A DNA stretch of 53,626 nt from Bacilli bacterium (lineage in GTDB: Bacteria; Bacillota_I; Bacilli_A; RFN20; CAG-826), in the NCBI GenBank assembly GCA_017447305.1, contig JAFSNY010000051.1, positions 1 through 53,626 on the forward strand. Reading direction: 5' to 3'. The translations under genes and the position numbers were made by a program. The notes below the pieces were generated by a model. That model searched no databases, was not told where the DNA came from, and saw only the letters and a list, made by a program, of their open reading frames with translations. How positions within the stretch are numbered: position 1 is the first letter of the stretch; every line of letters begins with the position of its first letter. Below are positions 42,944 to 51,772 of this stretch, piece by piece.

Positions 42944-45733
42944 ATGAAATGTAAAATACCAATCATTCTTGCGACTATTTTTTGTCTTGTTTCATGTGGT
43001 CGCCCACACAACAATTCTGGAAGCAGCGATAAGGACACTACTAGCTCCGAATTGTCTGAAGAAAGTGTTAAATCTGAAGTAAGTGAAGAAAGCATTTATA
43101 GCGAAGAAAGCACTAGTTCCGAAGCGAGTCATGAAAGCGTCGAGAGCCTTGAACCTATTGAATCCGAAACAACCGAAATTAGTATCCACAGCGAAGAAAT
43201 CGTAGAATCTGAGGATGGTTCTGAAAGCATTGAGAGTGTTGAATCAATCGAATCAGAAGAAACTGAAGAAAGCGTTAAACCTTTCGATTCCGAATCTATG
43301 GAAGAAAGTATCGAGTCTTTCGAATCTGAACTAAGCGAAGGTAATTCTGAAAGTGCTATAGAGAGCAACACTTCTGAAGTTGCTATTGCTTCGATAAATG
43401 CAAGTTTAGGAAAAACATCGTATGATGAATTTGAATCACTTGATTTATCATCCTTTGCTCTTTTGATTAATTATAGTGATGGAAGTCACGTAACTATTAA
43501 TTATTCACAATTAGGGCAATATGGTTTTGCTCTTAAGCTTTTAGACACTTCTAGTAAAGAAGTTGCTTTAAATACAACACTAGTCTTTGGCCAATATAAA
43601 TTGATAGTCTTTTCCACCGATAACGAATTTGAAGATGAAATAGATATTATTGTTGCCGAAGAAGAGCTTGGAAATATCGGTGAAGAAGCATTAGATTCTT
43701 TAAGCGATTATTTTAAACATGAAAATAATAGTTATGTTGCGGAAGAGTATAGATCCTTAAAACTCTTTGATGGTAGTTTTAATAAAGGAACGTATAAAGT
43801 TAGCTTATCTAGAGGCGAAAAAGGATATGATGACCATCTAATCTTTGCTTATAACCAAAACAATAAGTCATATTATTCGTTTGGCTTGAATATGATGAGC
43901 AAACCACAAATAACATATTTTGATGGGACAAAATTAAATCTTGTTAAATCTTTTGACACAGTCGTTTTAGAAAAAGCATCATTTGGAGTTGCTTTTGATA
44001 GCGAGAGTGGCGCGGTAGATTACTATCTAAACGATAGATTCATCTATTCCAACAACATTAGTACGAACGGAGATTTAAGATATGGTTTTTATGCAGGAAC
44101 GAAAGGCTGCATCTTTAGTGATATTATGATTGACGACGACGATACCATTTATGATAATGACCCAGATTCTTATCAAACCGCAAATGGAACAATTACATAC
44201 ACTAATAATTCCTTTGTTGTTAGTACTACCAATGGACTAAACTACCACACACATAAAACATTCAAATATGGAACCATTGAAGCAACATTTAACGAAAAAG
44301 ATGCGACAAATGTTGCGGGAATTGCCTTCTGCTTAGATAACGATGGCAATACCACTTTCTTTAGACCAGAAGGTGTTACATATTACTATCTATGTGTCAC
44401 CATCAACGGAACTGTTGCTTTATATAGAATAGCTAATACAGTCGCAACATTAGTAAAAAATGTTAATACTAAATCTTTCTATAGAGATGTTAATCATACG
44501 ATTAAAGCGGTTAGAGATAGACATAATACAATCCACGCATTCTTAGATGGAGTGTATTGCTTCTCATATGTTGATAGACATCCATTAAAAGGCGATAAAT
44601 TTGGCATTAGTACATCAAGCGCTGGATGTGTTTATTACCATTTCTCTGCTAAAGAAACTATTCCAGTAGTTGACAACGTTATAACAAAATACGATGTCGT
44701 TTCTGGTTCATTCTATCAAAATAATGATCTCATTGTTTCTAACAAAGCCAATTCAATGCTTGTTAGAAAGACCCCAGGCTCATTAAATGGTACGATTGAG
44801 GCCGAAATATCTATGGGCAAAAACTATGGAACAGGTTTGATTTTTAGATTAACAAAACCTGAATCTGATACTTTCTATGAAAAAGAGAGTGGTCTTTCAT
44901 ATTATTGGTTAGATGTTAAGAGCAGTAATCGCATTATTTTTGGAAAAGTTAAAGATGGTAATGTTTCCTGGACAATAGAAAAATATATGCCATATTTCAT
45001 GAGTCATGGTGCGAAATTTAAAATCGTCATGGATGGCAATGACATATATGCGTATTTTACGAATATTTTGACATTCCATTATGTCGATAGTGATCCGCTA
45101 ACTGGCCTTTATTATGGATTTAGAAGCGATAGTGAAGGCGCCTCAATCTATAAAGATATTTCATTCACATCATCATCTGCTCATGAACAAAATCAATATT
45201 TAATCTTTGGCCATTCTTACACTCAATTATGGCACCACTATAAAGAAGATTTCAGTGAATTAGGCGAAGACATCAATGACATTGGTATTGGTGGCTCACA
45301 AACAGGTAACTGGAGCAAACAATATAAAGACGAAGTTGCGTGTTACAATCCGGAATGGGGCATTTATTGGAATGGTATTAATGATATTGATGCGGATGTT
45401 GCTGTTAACACAATTATTACCAACTATACAAATTGCCTTCTTGGCATAAAAGAAAAAGTACCTAACTTCAAATGCGTTGTTCTTTCTGTTTCACGCTGCA
45501 CTCATGAAAAACCAATGGCAAGATTTGAACAGATAGCAGAAACCAATCAGAGATTAAAAGAACTATGCGACACTTATAGTTGGTTGGTTTTTGTTGATGT
45601 CGAAAAGATTTTCTGCGATAGCGAAGGCAATCCTATTGATTCATATTTTGTTGATAAATTACACCCGACTGCGGAAGGATATAGGCTTGTTGCTCCACTG
45701 GTGGTCGAGGCAATTAAAAACTATCAAGAGTAA
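42944..45733 (+). CDS. Lipoprotein with Ser/Glu-rich stalk, LamG-like domains and SGNH esterase
   Basis: The 929-residue lipoprotein (LVSC, Cys about 18) has an about 120-residue stalk of Ser and Glu (about 25-145), then an Ig-like domain (about 147-240). Three beta-sandwich, LamG/DUF1080-like units follow (about 245-400, 410-570 and 575-745), and an SGNH hydrolase ends the chain (about 755-929). Its blocks are visible: nucleophile Ser in IFGHSYTQLW (GHS instead of the usual GDS), Gly in IGGSQTG, Asn in WNGIND and the Asp-x-x-His pair in DKLHPTAEGY. Such enzymes often remove acetyl groups from xylan or pectin. The stalk should carry the domains through the cell wall. It starts a new unit after the terminator at 42721. 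Confidence 0.88.
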   Translation: MKCKIPIILATIFCLVSCGRPHNNSGSSDKDTTSSELSEESVKSEVSEESIYSEESTSSEASHESVESLEPIESETTEISIHSEEIVESEDGSESIESVESIESEETEESVKPFDSESMEESIESFESELSEGNSESAIESNTSEVAIASINASLGKTSYDEFESLDLSSFALLINYSDGSHVTINYSQLGQYGFALKLLDTSSKEVALNTTLVFGQYKLIVFSTDNEFEDEIDIIVAEEELGNIGEEALDSLSDYFKHENNSYVAEEYRSLKLFDGSFNKGTYKVSLSRGEKGYDDHLIFAYNQNNKSYYSFGLNMMSKPQITYFDGTKLNLVKSFDTVVLEKASFGVAFDSESGAVDYYLNDRFIYSNNISTNGDLRYGFYAGTKGCIFSDIMIDDDDTIYDNDPDSYQTANGTITYTNNSFVVSTTNGLNYHTHKTFKYGTIEATFNEKDATNVAGIAFCLDNDGNTTFFRPEGVTYYYLCVTINGTVALYRIANTVATLVKNVNTKSFYRDVNHTIKAVRDRHNTIHAFLDGVYCFSYVDRHPLKGDKFGISTSSAGCVYYHFSAKETIPVVDNVITKYDVVSGSFYQNNDLIVSNKANSMLVRKTPGSLNGTIEAEISMGKNYGTGLIFRLTKPESDTFYEKESGLSYYWLDVKSSNRIIFGKVKDGNVSWTIEKYMPYFMSHGAKFKIVMDGNDIYAYFTNILTFHYVDSDPLTGLYYGFRSDSEGASIYKDISFTSSSAHEQNQYLIFGHSYTQLWHHYKEDFSELGEDINDIGIGGSQTGNWSKQYKDEVACYNPEWGIYWNGINDIDADVAVNTIITNYTNCLLGIKEKVPNFKCVVLSVSRCTHEKPMARFEQIAETNQRLKELCDTYSWLVFVDVEKIFCDSEGNPIDSYFVDKLHPTAEGYRLVAPLVVEAIKNYQE

Positions 45734-45748
45734 AGGAGGAGAGTAATT

Positions 45749-47128
45749 ATGAAAAAGAAGTATTTAATTATCCCATTCGTTCTTGGACTATTTATACCAC
45801 TCACTTTAGCTTCTATCAGTAGGAACAAAGTTGAAAGTGCACCGCCTATTTCTTCATACTCTTCAAGGATAGAAAAATATCGTCAGCAAGCTATTGCAAG
45901 CCTTGTTGAAGTTGATTTAACTAAATATCGTGACGAACAAAAAGAAGAAATATTATCCTTAAAAGAAGAAACGATAAATAACATTAATAAAAGCGAAGAT
46001 TACGCTGAAATTGATTCAATTGTTTCAAGTTACAATAGATATGTTTTAACTATTAAAACCGATGAACAATTAACAATCGAAGAACAAGAAGCCCATGAAG
46101 CCATCGGCGACATCTATTATATTTCTTCCCTTGATGATTTATTAGAATTCAGGGACGATGTTAACTCTGGTTACAGCTATAAGGGTGACACAGTTATATT
46201 AACTGAAGATATTACTATACCTAGTAACGTATCGTTTGGTGATCCAATCGGAAACACTGATGGTAAACCATTTAGTGGTGTATTTGATGGAAATAATCAT
46301 ACAATTACTGGCCTAACCTTATCTGGCCACGATTCAATCGCTCTATTCTCTAGAGTAACAGGCGGCACAGTTAAGAATTTAAAGATGGCCGAGGTTGATA
46401 TTTCCCTTACTTCTTCTGGCACTCAAAGAAGCGCTGCAGTTGTAGCAAGAGCCAATAATGCTGTCGTTGATAATGTTCATGTATTATCTGGTACTATTTC
46501 TGGTATTACACAAACTGGTGGAGTAGTGGCATTTGCCATGGAAACAGTTGTTATTCAAAATTGTTCAAATGCAGCATCAGTTTCTAGCACCGGAACTAGC
46601 GCTGGCGGTATTTTAGGCACAACTCACACTGACGCTACCTCTAAAATGGTTAGAAATTGCGTTAACACTGGTTCTATCACAAGCACAAGTGATGGAATTG
46701 GCGGTATTGTTGGTGGTAATTCTAGTAAAACGACCGCCACATTTAACGTCATTGATTGCATCAACGAAGGTGTCGTTTCTGGACGAAACTATGTCGGTGG
46801 AGTAATTGGCATCGCAAGAGAAGCAATTCAAGCTGAATCTGGCGTTACTAATTGTGTTAATAGAGGTAATGTTGTTGCATCAGGAAAAACTGGTATTGGC
46901 GGCGTTGCTGGATTTGCTAGATTAAACGTCACTAATTGTTCCATAGTTTATTCTGTTTTGATTAAAGGTGCTGCGGCAAGTACATACCCAGATATTGGTT
47001 GCACGGTTGATGGATCCGTTGGCTCTACTTCAGGGAAATATGGCTATATTTCTGGAGGAATGGGCTGGGGTGCCACTCAATCAGGTGGCAAGCTAATCAA
47101 TCCTGACGGCAGTGATTATAATTCATAA
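45749..47128 (+). CDS. Exported GLUG protein with N-terminal helical domain
   Basis: The 459-residue protein has a signal or anchor segment (about 5-22). A helical, charged region (about 35-115: YRQQAIASLVEVDLTKYRDE, then EEILSLKEETINNINKSED) recalls helical-bundle repeats of Gram-positive surface proteins. One GLUG block follows (about 120-420: FGDPIGNTDGKPFSGVFDGN, then GGTVKNLKMAEVD and repeated GGI-G...NC-N units). It ends GGKLINPDGSDYNS, nearly the same as the end of the protein at 3905. No lipobox, LPXTG or catalytic motif is present. AAAGGAGGAG precedes ATG 45749, 15 bases after the SGNH gene stop, so the two genes are cotranscribed. Confidence 0.88.
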   Translation: MKKKYLIIPFVLGLFIPLTLASISRNKVESAPPISSYSSRIEKYRQQAIASLVEVDLTKYRDEQKEEILSLKEETINNINKSEDYAEIDSIVSSYNRYVLTIKTDEQLTIEEQEAHEAIGDIYYISSLDDLLEFRDDVNSGYSYKGDTVILTEDITIPSNVSFGDPIGNTDGKPFSGVFDGNNHTITGLTLSGHDSIALFSRVTGGTVKNLKMAEVDISLTSSGTQRSAAVVARANNAVVDNVHVLSGTISGITQTGGVVAFAMETVVIQNCSNAASVSSTGTSAGGILGTTHTDATSKMVRNCVNTGSITSTSDGIGGIVGGNSSKTTATFNVIDCINEGVVSGRNYVGGVIGIAREAIQAESGVTNCVNRGNVVASGKTGIGGVAGFARLNVTNCSIVYSVLIKGAAASTYPDIGCTVDGSVGSTSGKYGYISGGMGWGATQSGGKLINPDGSDYNS

Positions 47129-47169
47129 AATATCTATGTAGAATTTGATGTTTTGTTTGTGAGGCGTTT

Positions 47170-47550
47170 ATGAAAAAGAGATTTATTGGTTCGATGGTTC
47201 TAAGTTGGTGATGCCTACCATCTTGTAATAGCGCTACTAATTCTTCAAATTCTGGAAATAATCAATCATCTACCGAAGAACAATCGATTATCGAATCGTC
47301 TTTGCCAACACACGAGCATACTTTTTCGTCTTCTTGGACATATGATGACACTTATCATTGCCACACTTGTATTGATAGTGGATACGAAAACTTAAGGATT
47401 GATGAAGAAGCACACTTTGGTGGATATCACACTACTGATAGTAGAGCGATTTGTGTTGTTTGTGGCGCAGAATATGGTTCATCATTAAGCATTAATCAAT
47501 GGTATGATAAGTCAGCTGGCGAAATTAGGAAGATAACTAATAATTGTTGA
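47170..47550 (+). pseudogene. Broken lipoprotein gene: Cys/His-rich part joined to a binding-protein start
   Basis: Reading from ATG 47170 gives MKKRFIGSMVLSW, then an in-frame TGA at 47209, then CLPSCNSATNSSNSG with a good lipobox, so the signal peptide is interrupted by one codon. The frame stays open to 47550. It first encodes a Ser/Glu-containing linker, then HTFSSSWTYDDTYHCHTC and AICVVCGAEYG, text very like the Cys-rich domain of the protein at 40202. It ends SINQWYDKSAGEI, which matches the start of the sugar-binding lipoprotein at 26562, before losing similarity and stopping. It looks like a truncated and nonsense-mutated solute-binding lipoprotein. TGA is used as a true stop elsewhere here, so recoding is unlikely. 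Confidence 0.8.
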
Positions 47551-47683
47551 TAGATATCATCAGTTATGTAACGCTGTATTCTTGCTTAAAAAATCCACTG
47601 AAACTTAATTTTAAAGTAAATTATGTCAGGGATGTCTTTTGAACGTATGATTCGCTTTGTCTTTTTTATTAAACATGCATGGA
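47551..47683. other. Gene-poor remnant after the broken lipoprotein gene
   Basis: No supported gene is seen between the end of the broken lipoprotein frame and the ktrA terminator. The stretch may be the eroded remainder of the deleted part of that gene. I found no clear similarity in it to the binding protein at 26562. Confidence 0.4.
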
Positions 47684-47727
47684 TAAAAAAAGAGGGCGTT
47701 ATTCACCAGTTAGGTTTAAAACGTCCC
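47684..47727 (-). terminator. Intrinsic terminator after ktrA
   Basis: On the minus strand GGGaCGTT pairs with AACGCCC (one bulged A) and is followed by TCTTTTTTT. It lies about 20 bases past the ktrA stop. Confidence 0.7.
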
Positions 47728-47748
47728 CAAATTTATTTGAGGAATACC

Positions 47749-48489
47749 TTATTCCTCTTCTTTATCTTTAGCTTTTTTTGCCTTCTTCGCGGCCTTACGA
47801 TCTTCCTTAGCTTTGAGTTTATTACCAGCTTCGTTGATATCAACCCCAAATCTTTGAATATCTTTGGTCGTGCCAACACAGAAGATATCATCATTCGCTA
47901 AAATGGAATCTCTTCCTGAAGGAACGAATGAGTGCCCGTTTCTCACGATTAAGACGATAGAGACACCATACTTAAAGTTAGGGTTCATCGCCATAATGGT
48001 CATGCCTGGATAATTCTCATCGACCTTAATGGAAACGATGGAGTATTTTTCGTCTAATTTATAGAAGTCTTTATAGTCATCATTCCAAATACGGTTCGCT
48101 AAAGACTCGCCCGCCATCTTTTGAGGAGCGATAACTTCACTCGCGCCTAACTTAAGCATAACGCGTGCGTAATGCTCGTTATCGACACGAACAACGATTC
48201 TCTTAACTCCAAGTTCCTTAAGTAAAATTGTTGTTAAAACGCTACCTTCTTGGTTTCCGCCAAAGGCGACAATCGCAACGTCAACTTCGTCAATACCAAG
48301 TTCCTTTAAAGCATCTTCGTTTGTGCTATCAGCGATAAATGCGGTTGGAAGAAGTGGAGCAATACGACGAACTGCATCTTCATCTGTGTCAATTGCAATA
48401 ACATCCATCCCGTTATTCACGAGTTCTTCAACGATTGCACGTCCGAATTGTCCTAAACCTAAGACTGCGACTGAAATTTTCTTTGCCAT
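47749..48489 (-). CDS. ktrA: KtrA/TrkA-type potassium channel regulatory subunit
   Basis: The 246-residue cytoplasmic protein has an RCK N-terminal Rossmann domain with AVLGLGQFGRAIVEELVNNG (nucleotide loop GxGxFG), the acidic strand end VIAIDTDEDAV, and ADSTNEDALKELGIDEVDVAIVA. A TrkA-C domain follows near 135-215, and a Lys/Glu-rich tail is added (KAKEDRKAAKKAKKAKDKEEE). It binds adenine nucleotides and gates the membrane subunit encoded just upstream. AGGAGG precedes the start. The charged tail is longer than in typical KtrA proteins (about 220 residues). Confidence 0.93.
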   Translation of the reverse strand: MAKKISVAVLGLGQFGRAIVEELVNNGMDVIAIDTDEDAVRRIAPLLPTAFIADSTNEDALKELGIDEVDVAIVAFGGNQEGSVLTTILLKELGVKRIVVRVDNEHYARVMLKLGASEVIAPQKMAGESLANRIWNDDYKDFYKLDEKYSIVSIKVDENYPGMTIMAMNPNFKYGVSIVLIVRNGHSFVPSGRDSILANDDIFCVGTTKDIQRFGVDINEAGNKLKAKEDRKAAKKAKKAKDKEEE

Positions 48490-48508
48490 AAATAGTACCT
48501 CCTATTAA

Positions 48509-49987
48509 TTAGCCAATTAAGAAGTCTTCTTCGACATAGCGATAGTGTAATTTTGACTTCTTATCCATATTAGTTTGGAAAACCTGGAACATCGTCATTG
48601 GTCCTAGTCTTCCAAGGAACATCAAGAGAGTGATAATAATTTTGCTTCCCCAACGTAAGTTTGGTGTGACATCCGCAGTTAAACCGACAGTGCCGAAAGC
48701 GGAAAAACATTCAAAGAAGAGGAAACCAGATTTATTTCCTGCTGGGATATTAGCGTTTCCTGCCTCGATAGCGGCGATCGCTCCATAAGACATGATGACA
48801 ACCGCAATCGCGATTGTAACAACGCTCATCGCCTTTAAGACCATACGAGAGGAATATGAACGTTTAAACGCTGTAACTTCGCGACCAGTAACATAGCTAA
48901 CAAGGGCTAAACCGACCATGAAGATTGTCGTTGTCTTAATACCACCAGCGGTGCTGAGAGGTGAACCACCAATAAACATTAATAAGCATGAAGTAATTCT
49001 TCCACCGATGGATAAATCTGCTTGTGAATAAGTAGCAAATCCCGCTGTTCTACAGGTGACTGATTGGAACAAAGCATCAAGGAATGACATAGGATTTGTG
49101 CTTTTTGTCATATCAAAGAGACAGAAGAGAAGGGTTCCTGTCACAAGTAAAATTGAGGTCGTTAATAAAACGATTTTTGTAAAAACTTTGTATTGACTAA
49201 ATTTTTTGAATGAAAGGATATCGAGAATAACTAAGAAGGAAAGACCGCCGACAATGATTAACACCATCGTGACAATTAACAAGTAGTTGTATGCCCATGT
49301 TGGGATGTTAGCGAGATCGCTTCCTGCTACTCTAATAAGAGAAGTGCTTCCTAAGATATCAAATCCAGCATTATTGAATGAGGAAATAGAATGGAATATT
49401 GAAGGCCAGATAGCTTTCCCTACGCATTGTTGAATGCTTAATGATGTATCAAGTTTTGCCATTTCAAAGAAAACTGGGAAAGAGGCAAGCGCTCCAGCAA
49501 GTTCCATGACAAAGGAAATAGCAATAATCTTTCTTACGAAAGAAACAACCTGTCCAAAAGAAGTGGAGTTTGTTGCTTGAGTGAGGAATAAACGATCCTT
49601 AAATTTAATATGTCTCGCAAATAGTGTGAGGAAGAATGATAAAACGGTAATGAATCCAAGACCACCGATTTGAATCATCGCTAAGACAACGATTTGTCCA
49701 AAGAGATTAAAGGTTCCCACTAATCCACCAGAGAAAGTGTTAAGACCTGTCACACAAGTTGCACTAGTGGCAACAAAGAAACAATCCAAAAGATGATTCC
49801 ACCAATGGGAATAATCAATAACATATCCCTTTGCGGCGGCAAAAGGCATAAACAAAAGAATGGTTCCAAGTAAAATGACAGCAGCAAAGCTAACAATAAC
49901 TAAAAGAAATGGATTAAGTCCTTTTCCGCGACGCAAAACCGTATCAACTTTGTCTTCGATATTATCGACAGTCATCGTTCTTCTCAT
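48509..49987 (-). CDS. ktrB: KtrB/TrkH-family potassium transporter membrane subunit
   Basis: This integral membrane protein of about 492 residues has the SKT layout with four pore-loop repeats. The selectivity elements are visible as FVATSATCVTGLN, SSFNNAGFDILG, QSVTCRTAGFATYS and FSAFGTVGLTADV, each holding the conserved Gly. It mediates K+ (or Na+/K+) uptake. I start at MRRTMTVDN (49987) because an upstream GTG would place the first codons on the -10 box; MTVDN (49975) is an alternative. Eighteen or so bases separate it from ktrA, which it precedes in one operon. Confidence 0.93.
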   Translation of the reverse strand: MRRTMTVDNIEDKVDTVLRRGKGLNPFLLVIVSFAAVILLGTILLFMPFAAAKGYVIDYSHWWNHLLDCFFVATSATCVTGLNTFSGGLVGTFNLFGQIVVLAMIQIGGLGFITVLSFFLTLFARHIKFKDRLFLTQATNSTSFGQVVSFVRKIIAISFVMELAGALASFPVFFEMAKLDTSLSIQQCVGKAIWPSIFHSISSFNNAGFDILGSTSLIRVAGSDLANIPTWAYNYLLIVTMVLIIVGGLSFLVILDILSFKKFSQYKVFTKIVLLTTSILLVTGTLLFCLFDMTKSTNPMSFLDALFQSVTCRTAGFATYSQADLSIGGRITSCLLMFIGGSPLSTAGGIKTTTIFMVGLALVSYVTGREVTAFKRSYSSRMVLKAMSVVTIAIAVVIMSYGAIAAIEAGNANIPAGNKSGFLFFECFSAFGTVGLTADVTPNLRWGSKIIITLLMFLGRLGPMTMFQVFQTNMDKKSKLHYRYVEEDFLIG

Positions 49988-49996
49988 GTTGACCGA

Positions 49997-50025
49997 ATTA
50001 TACACCACTATTTTTCACTTGTCTA
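49997..50025 (-). promoter_or_regulatory. Promoter of the ktrBA operon
   Basis: On the minus strand TAGACA (50025-50020) and consensus TATAAT (50002-49997) are 17 bases apart. The start point falls near 49990, only a few bases before ATG 49987, so the mRNA is leaderless or nearly so unless ATG 49975 is used. Confidence 0.75.
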
Positions 50026-50362
50026 TTTTTTGAAATTATCACTCGTGCTAATTTACAAAAATTCTCTCGATGTACGCGCATCTTTTCCTAGAATAAATCG
50101 CTTTAATATCCCTTATTCAGCGAAAGATATGGCAGACCTCATTTTCCAGCGAAAAACCCAATTTGTTAAAAGAAAATAGCCTCTATTTCGACGTGGATTT
50201 TTGATCATCTATTTCCAAATGATTAAAAAACAAAAGCAATGGAGATACCATATAGTTTTCTTTCGTAATTCACTAGTTAAATTTAACAAGATAAAATAAG
50301 AAAAAGGCGATTCTAGTTATACCTATGTTAAATACATCTTCAAAAAATAATTAAAATTATTC
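50026..50362. other. Intergenic region between ktrB and the ribosomal protein operon
   Basis: I see no gene, tRNA or strong terminator here. A loose direct repeat, TTCAGCGAAAG / TTCCAGCGAAAA (near 50115 and 50150), is the only structure noted. The region separates two divergent promoters. Confidence 0.5.
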
Positions 50363-50392
50363 TTGCACTCGTATGCCTATATTTGATATTAT
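50363..50392 (+). promoter_or_regulatory. Promoter of the rplKAJL operon
   Basis: TTGCAC (50363-50368) and TATTAT (50387-50392) are spaced by 18 bases. Transcription should begin near 50399, at the foot of the long leader hairpin. Confidence 0.7.
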
Positions 50393-50395
50393 AAG

Positions 50396-50482
50396 CGATC
50401 ATGTCGTCTTCATGCGTATTAGAGCAACGCGTGTAGAGATGACAGATCGTGGTAGGGATTGATGAGCCCGATATAAACCACG
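50396..50482 (+). promoter_or_regulatory. Structured rplK leader, candidate L1 autoregulation site
   Basis: A long imperfect hairpin (50396-50449) stacks CGATC/GATCG, TGTCGTC/GATGACA and CATGCGT/ACGCGTG with small internal loops. It is followed by a second hairpin, CGTGGT (50448-50453) with ACCACG (50477-50482), enclosing GGG...GATGAGCCC. L1 is known to repress its own operon by binding an mRNA mimic of its rRNA site, and the GGG/GATGAGCCC element recalls that site; this link is inference. The two hairpins overlap by two bases, so they may compete. Confidence 0.5.
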
Positions 50483-50518
50483 ACGCTTAAAAACCTAGAA
50501 AAAAGGAGGAAAAGTTAA

Positions 50519-50929
50519 GTGAGTAAAAAAATCGCTAAAGTAGTGAAGATGGAACTCCCTGGTGGCGATGCCAAACCAGGACCAAAACTTGCTTCTGCTG
50601 GTGTCAATATGGCCAAGTTCTGCACAGACTTCAATGCCAAGACCGCCGATAGAAGAGGACAAATCGTTCCAGTTCTTATTACTGCTTATGAAGACAAATC
50701 CTATGATTTCGTCATCAAGACCTCCCCAGCCGCAGGTCTCATTCTCAAAGCTGCTGGAATAGCTAAGGGTGCTGCAAACCCAAAACAAAAAGTTGGCTCA
50801 ATCACAAAAGCACAACTTAAAGAAATCGCTGAATACAAACTTCCAGACTTAAACTGTGAAGATATCGAAGCAGCGATGAGAGTTATCGAAGGTACTGCCC
50901 GCAATATGGGTATTACCATTAAGGACTAA
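50519..50929 (+). CDS. rplK: 50S ribosomal protein L11
   Basis: The 136-residue protein starts at GTG 50519 after AAAAAGGAGG. It reads [34 protein letters not shown], the conserved N-terminal domain with the proline-rich linker-type PGP segment, and ends in the rRNA-binding domain with [13 protein letters not shown]11 forms the GTPase-associated stalk base with 23S rRNA. Family length is about 141. A few canonical residues near the start differ ([10 protein letters not shown] for GPALGQ-GVN). It heads the operon. Confidence 0.97.
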   Translation: MSKKIAKVVKMELPGGDAKPGPKLASAGVNMAKFCTDFNAKTADRRGQIVPVLITAYEDKSYDFVIKTSPAAGLILKAAGIAKGAANPKQKVGSITKAQLKEIAEYKLPDLNCEDIEAAMRVIEGTARNMGITIKD

Positions 50930-50944
50930 GGAGGCTCATAAAGT

Positions 50945-51628
50945 ATGAAGAGAAGTAAGAAATATAGAGCAGCCATTGAACTTATTGATAGCTCCAAAAT
51001 CTATTCTGTTGAAGAAGCCGTCGCTCTCGTCAAAAAGACAAGTACTGTCAAATTTGATGCCACTGTCGATCTCTCCTTCAGACTCGGTATCGATCCAAAG
51101 AAAGCCGATCAACAAGTTAGAGGTACCATCGTCCTTCCACACGGAAACGGTAAGACCAAAACTGTCTTAGCAATTACTGATAAGACCGAAGAAGCCTTAG
51201 CCGCTGGTGCAGATTACGCTGGTGGTAAAGAAATGCTTGAAAAGATCCAAAAGGAAAACTGGTTCGCTTTCGATGTATTAGTCGCTACCCCAAACATGAT
51301 GGGTGAAATTGGTAAATTAGGCCGTGTTTTAGGTCCTAAAGGATTAATGCCAAACCCAAAGACAGGTACAGTCTCCCCAGACATTGCTAAAGCTGTCAAA
51401 GATATCAAAGCCGGTAAGGTTGAATACCGTGTTGACAAAGAAGCCAATATGCACGTCTCTATCGGACGCGTCAGCTTCGAAGATGCTAAGCTCGTCGATA
51501 ACGTCAATGCTCTAACTGAAGCTATCGTCAAAGCTAAACCAGCTGCCTGCAAAGGTACCTATATCAAGAATGCTGTGATCCACACGACCATGGGTCCATC
51601 AATCAAATTTACATTTGTTGGTCGATAA
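50945..51628 (+). CDS. rplA: 50S ribosomal protein L1
   Basis: The 227-residue protein begins [26 protein letters not shown]. It contains [57 protein letters not shown] and a C-terminal [13 protein letters not shown], all L1 signatures. It binds 23S rRNA at the E-site stalk and in many bacteria represses its own operon through the mRNA leader. It starts 15 bases after rplK with AAGGAGG before it. The N-terminus lacks the usual 5-10 residue basic lead. Confidence 0.97.
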   Translation: MKRSKKYRAAIELIDSSKIYSVEEAVALVKKTSTVKFDATVDLSFRLGIDPKKADQQVRGTIVLPHGNGKTKTVLAITDKTEEALAAGADYAGGKEMLEKIQKENWFAFDVLVATPNMMGEIGKLGRVLGPKGLMPNPKTGTVSPDIAKAVKDIKAGKVEYRVDKEANMHVSIGRVSFEDAKLVDNVNALTEAIVKAKPAACKGTYIKNAVIHTTMGPSIKFTFVGR

Positions 51629-51634
51629 TTAAAT

Positions 51635-51758
51635 CTAGATTTCAATATACCGAAGACCGCAACGGGGATGGCCCTTAATAATGTTGCCGAGGTGTACGAA
51701 TAAAATTAAATATTCCACCATCGTATATTGGAGCCTCAAACACTCATTTTAAAAGAAA
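51635..51758 (+). promoter_or_regulatory. L10 leader (rplJ autoregulatory element)
   Basis: The 144-base gap between rplA and rplJ contains CCGAAGACCGCAACGGG and TGCCGAGGTGT, the conserved words of the L10 leader of Firmicutes. There the L10-L12 complex binds a kink-turn-containing hairpin to repress rplJL. The remaining part before the ribosome site is A+T-rich. This is a recognised RNA element by its conserved sequence and place. Confidence 0.88.
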
Positions 51759-51772
51759 AGGAGGTCAAGAAG

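Noticed and set aside
42990-43380. Ser/Glu codon-repeat tract as a functional DNA repeat or a minus-strand gene
   Set aside because: Minus-strand open frames here mirror the low-complexity stalk of the lipoprotein and have no ribosome site or homology.
47170-47260. Possible use of TGA as a sense codon (Trp), because an in-frame TGA interrupts a good lipoprotein signal peptide
   Set aside because: TGA is the genuine stop at several tight junctions, such as the ATGA overlaps at 12510 and 29058, and the same frame is also truncated at its 3-prime end, so a pseudogene is simpler.
50026-50362. tRNA or small RNA gene in the long gap before rplK
   Set aside because: No cloverleaf, conserved T-loop or promoter/terminator pair could be found.
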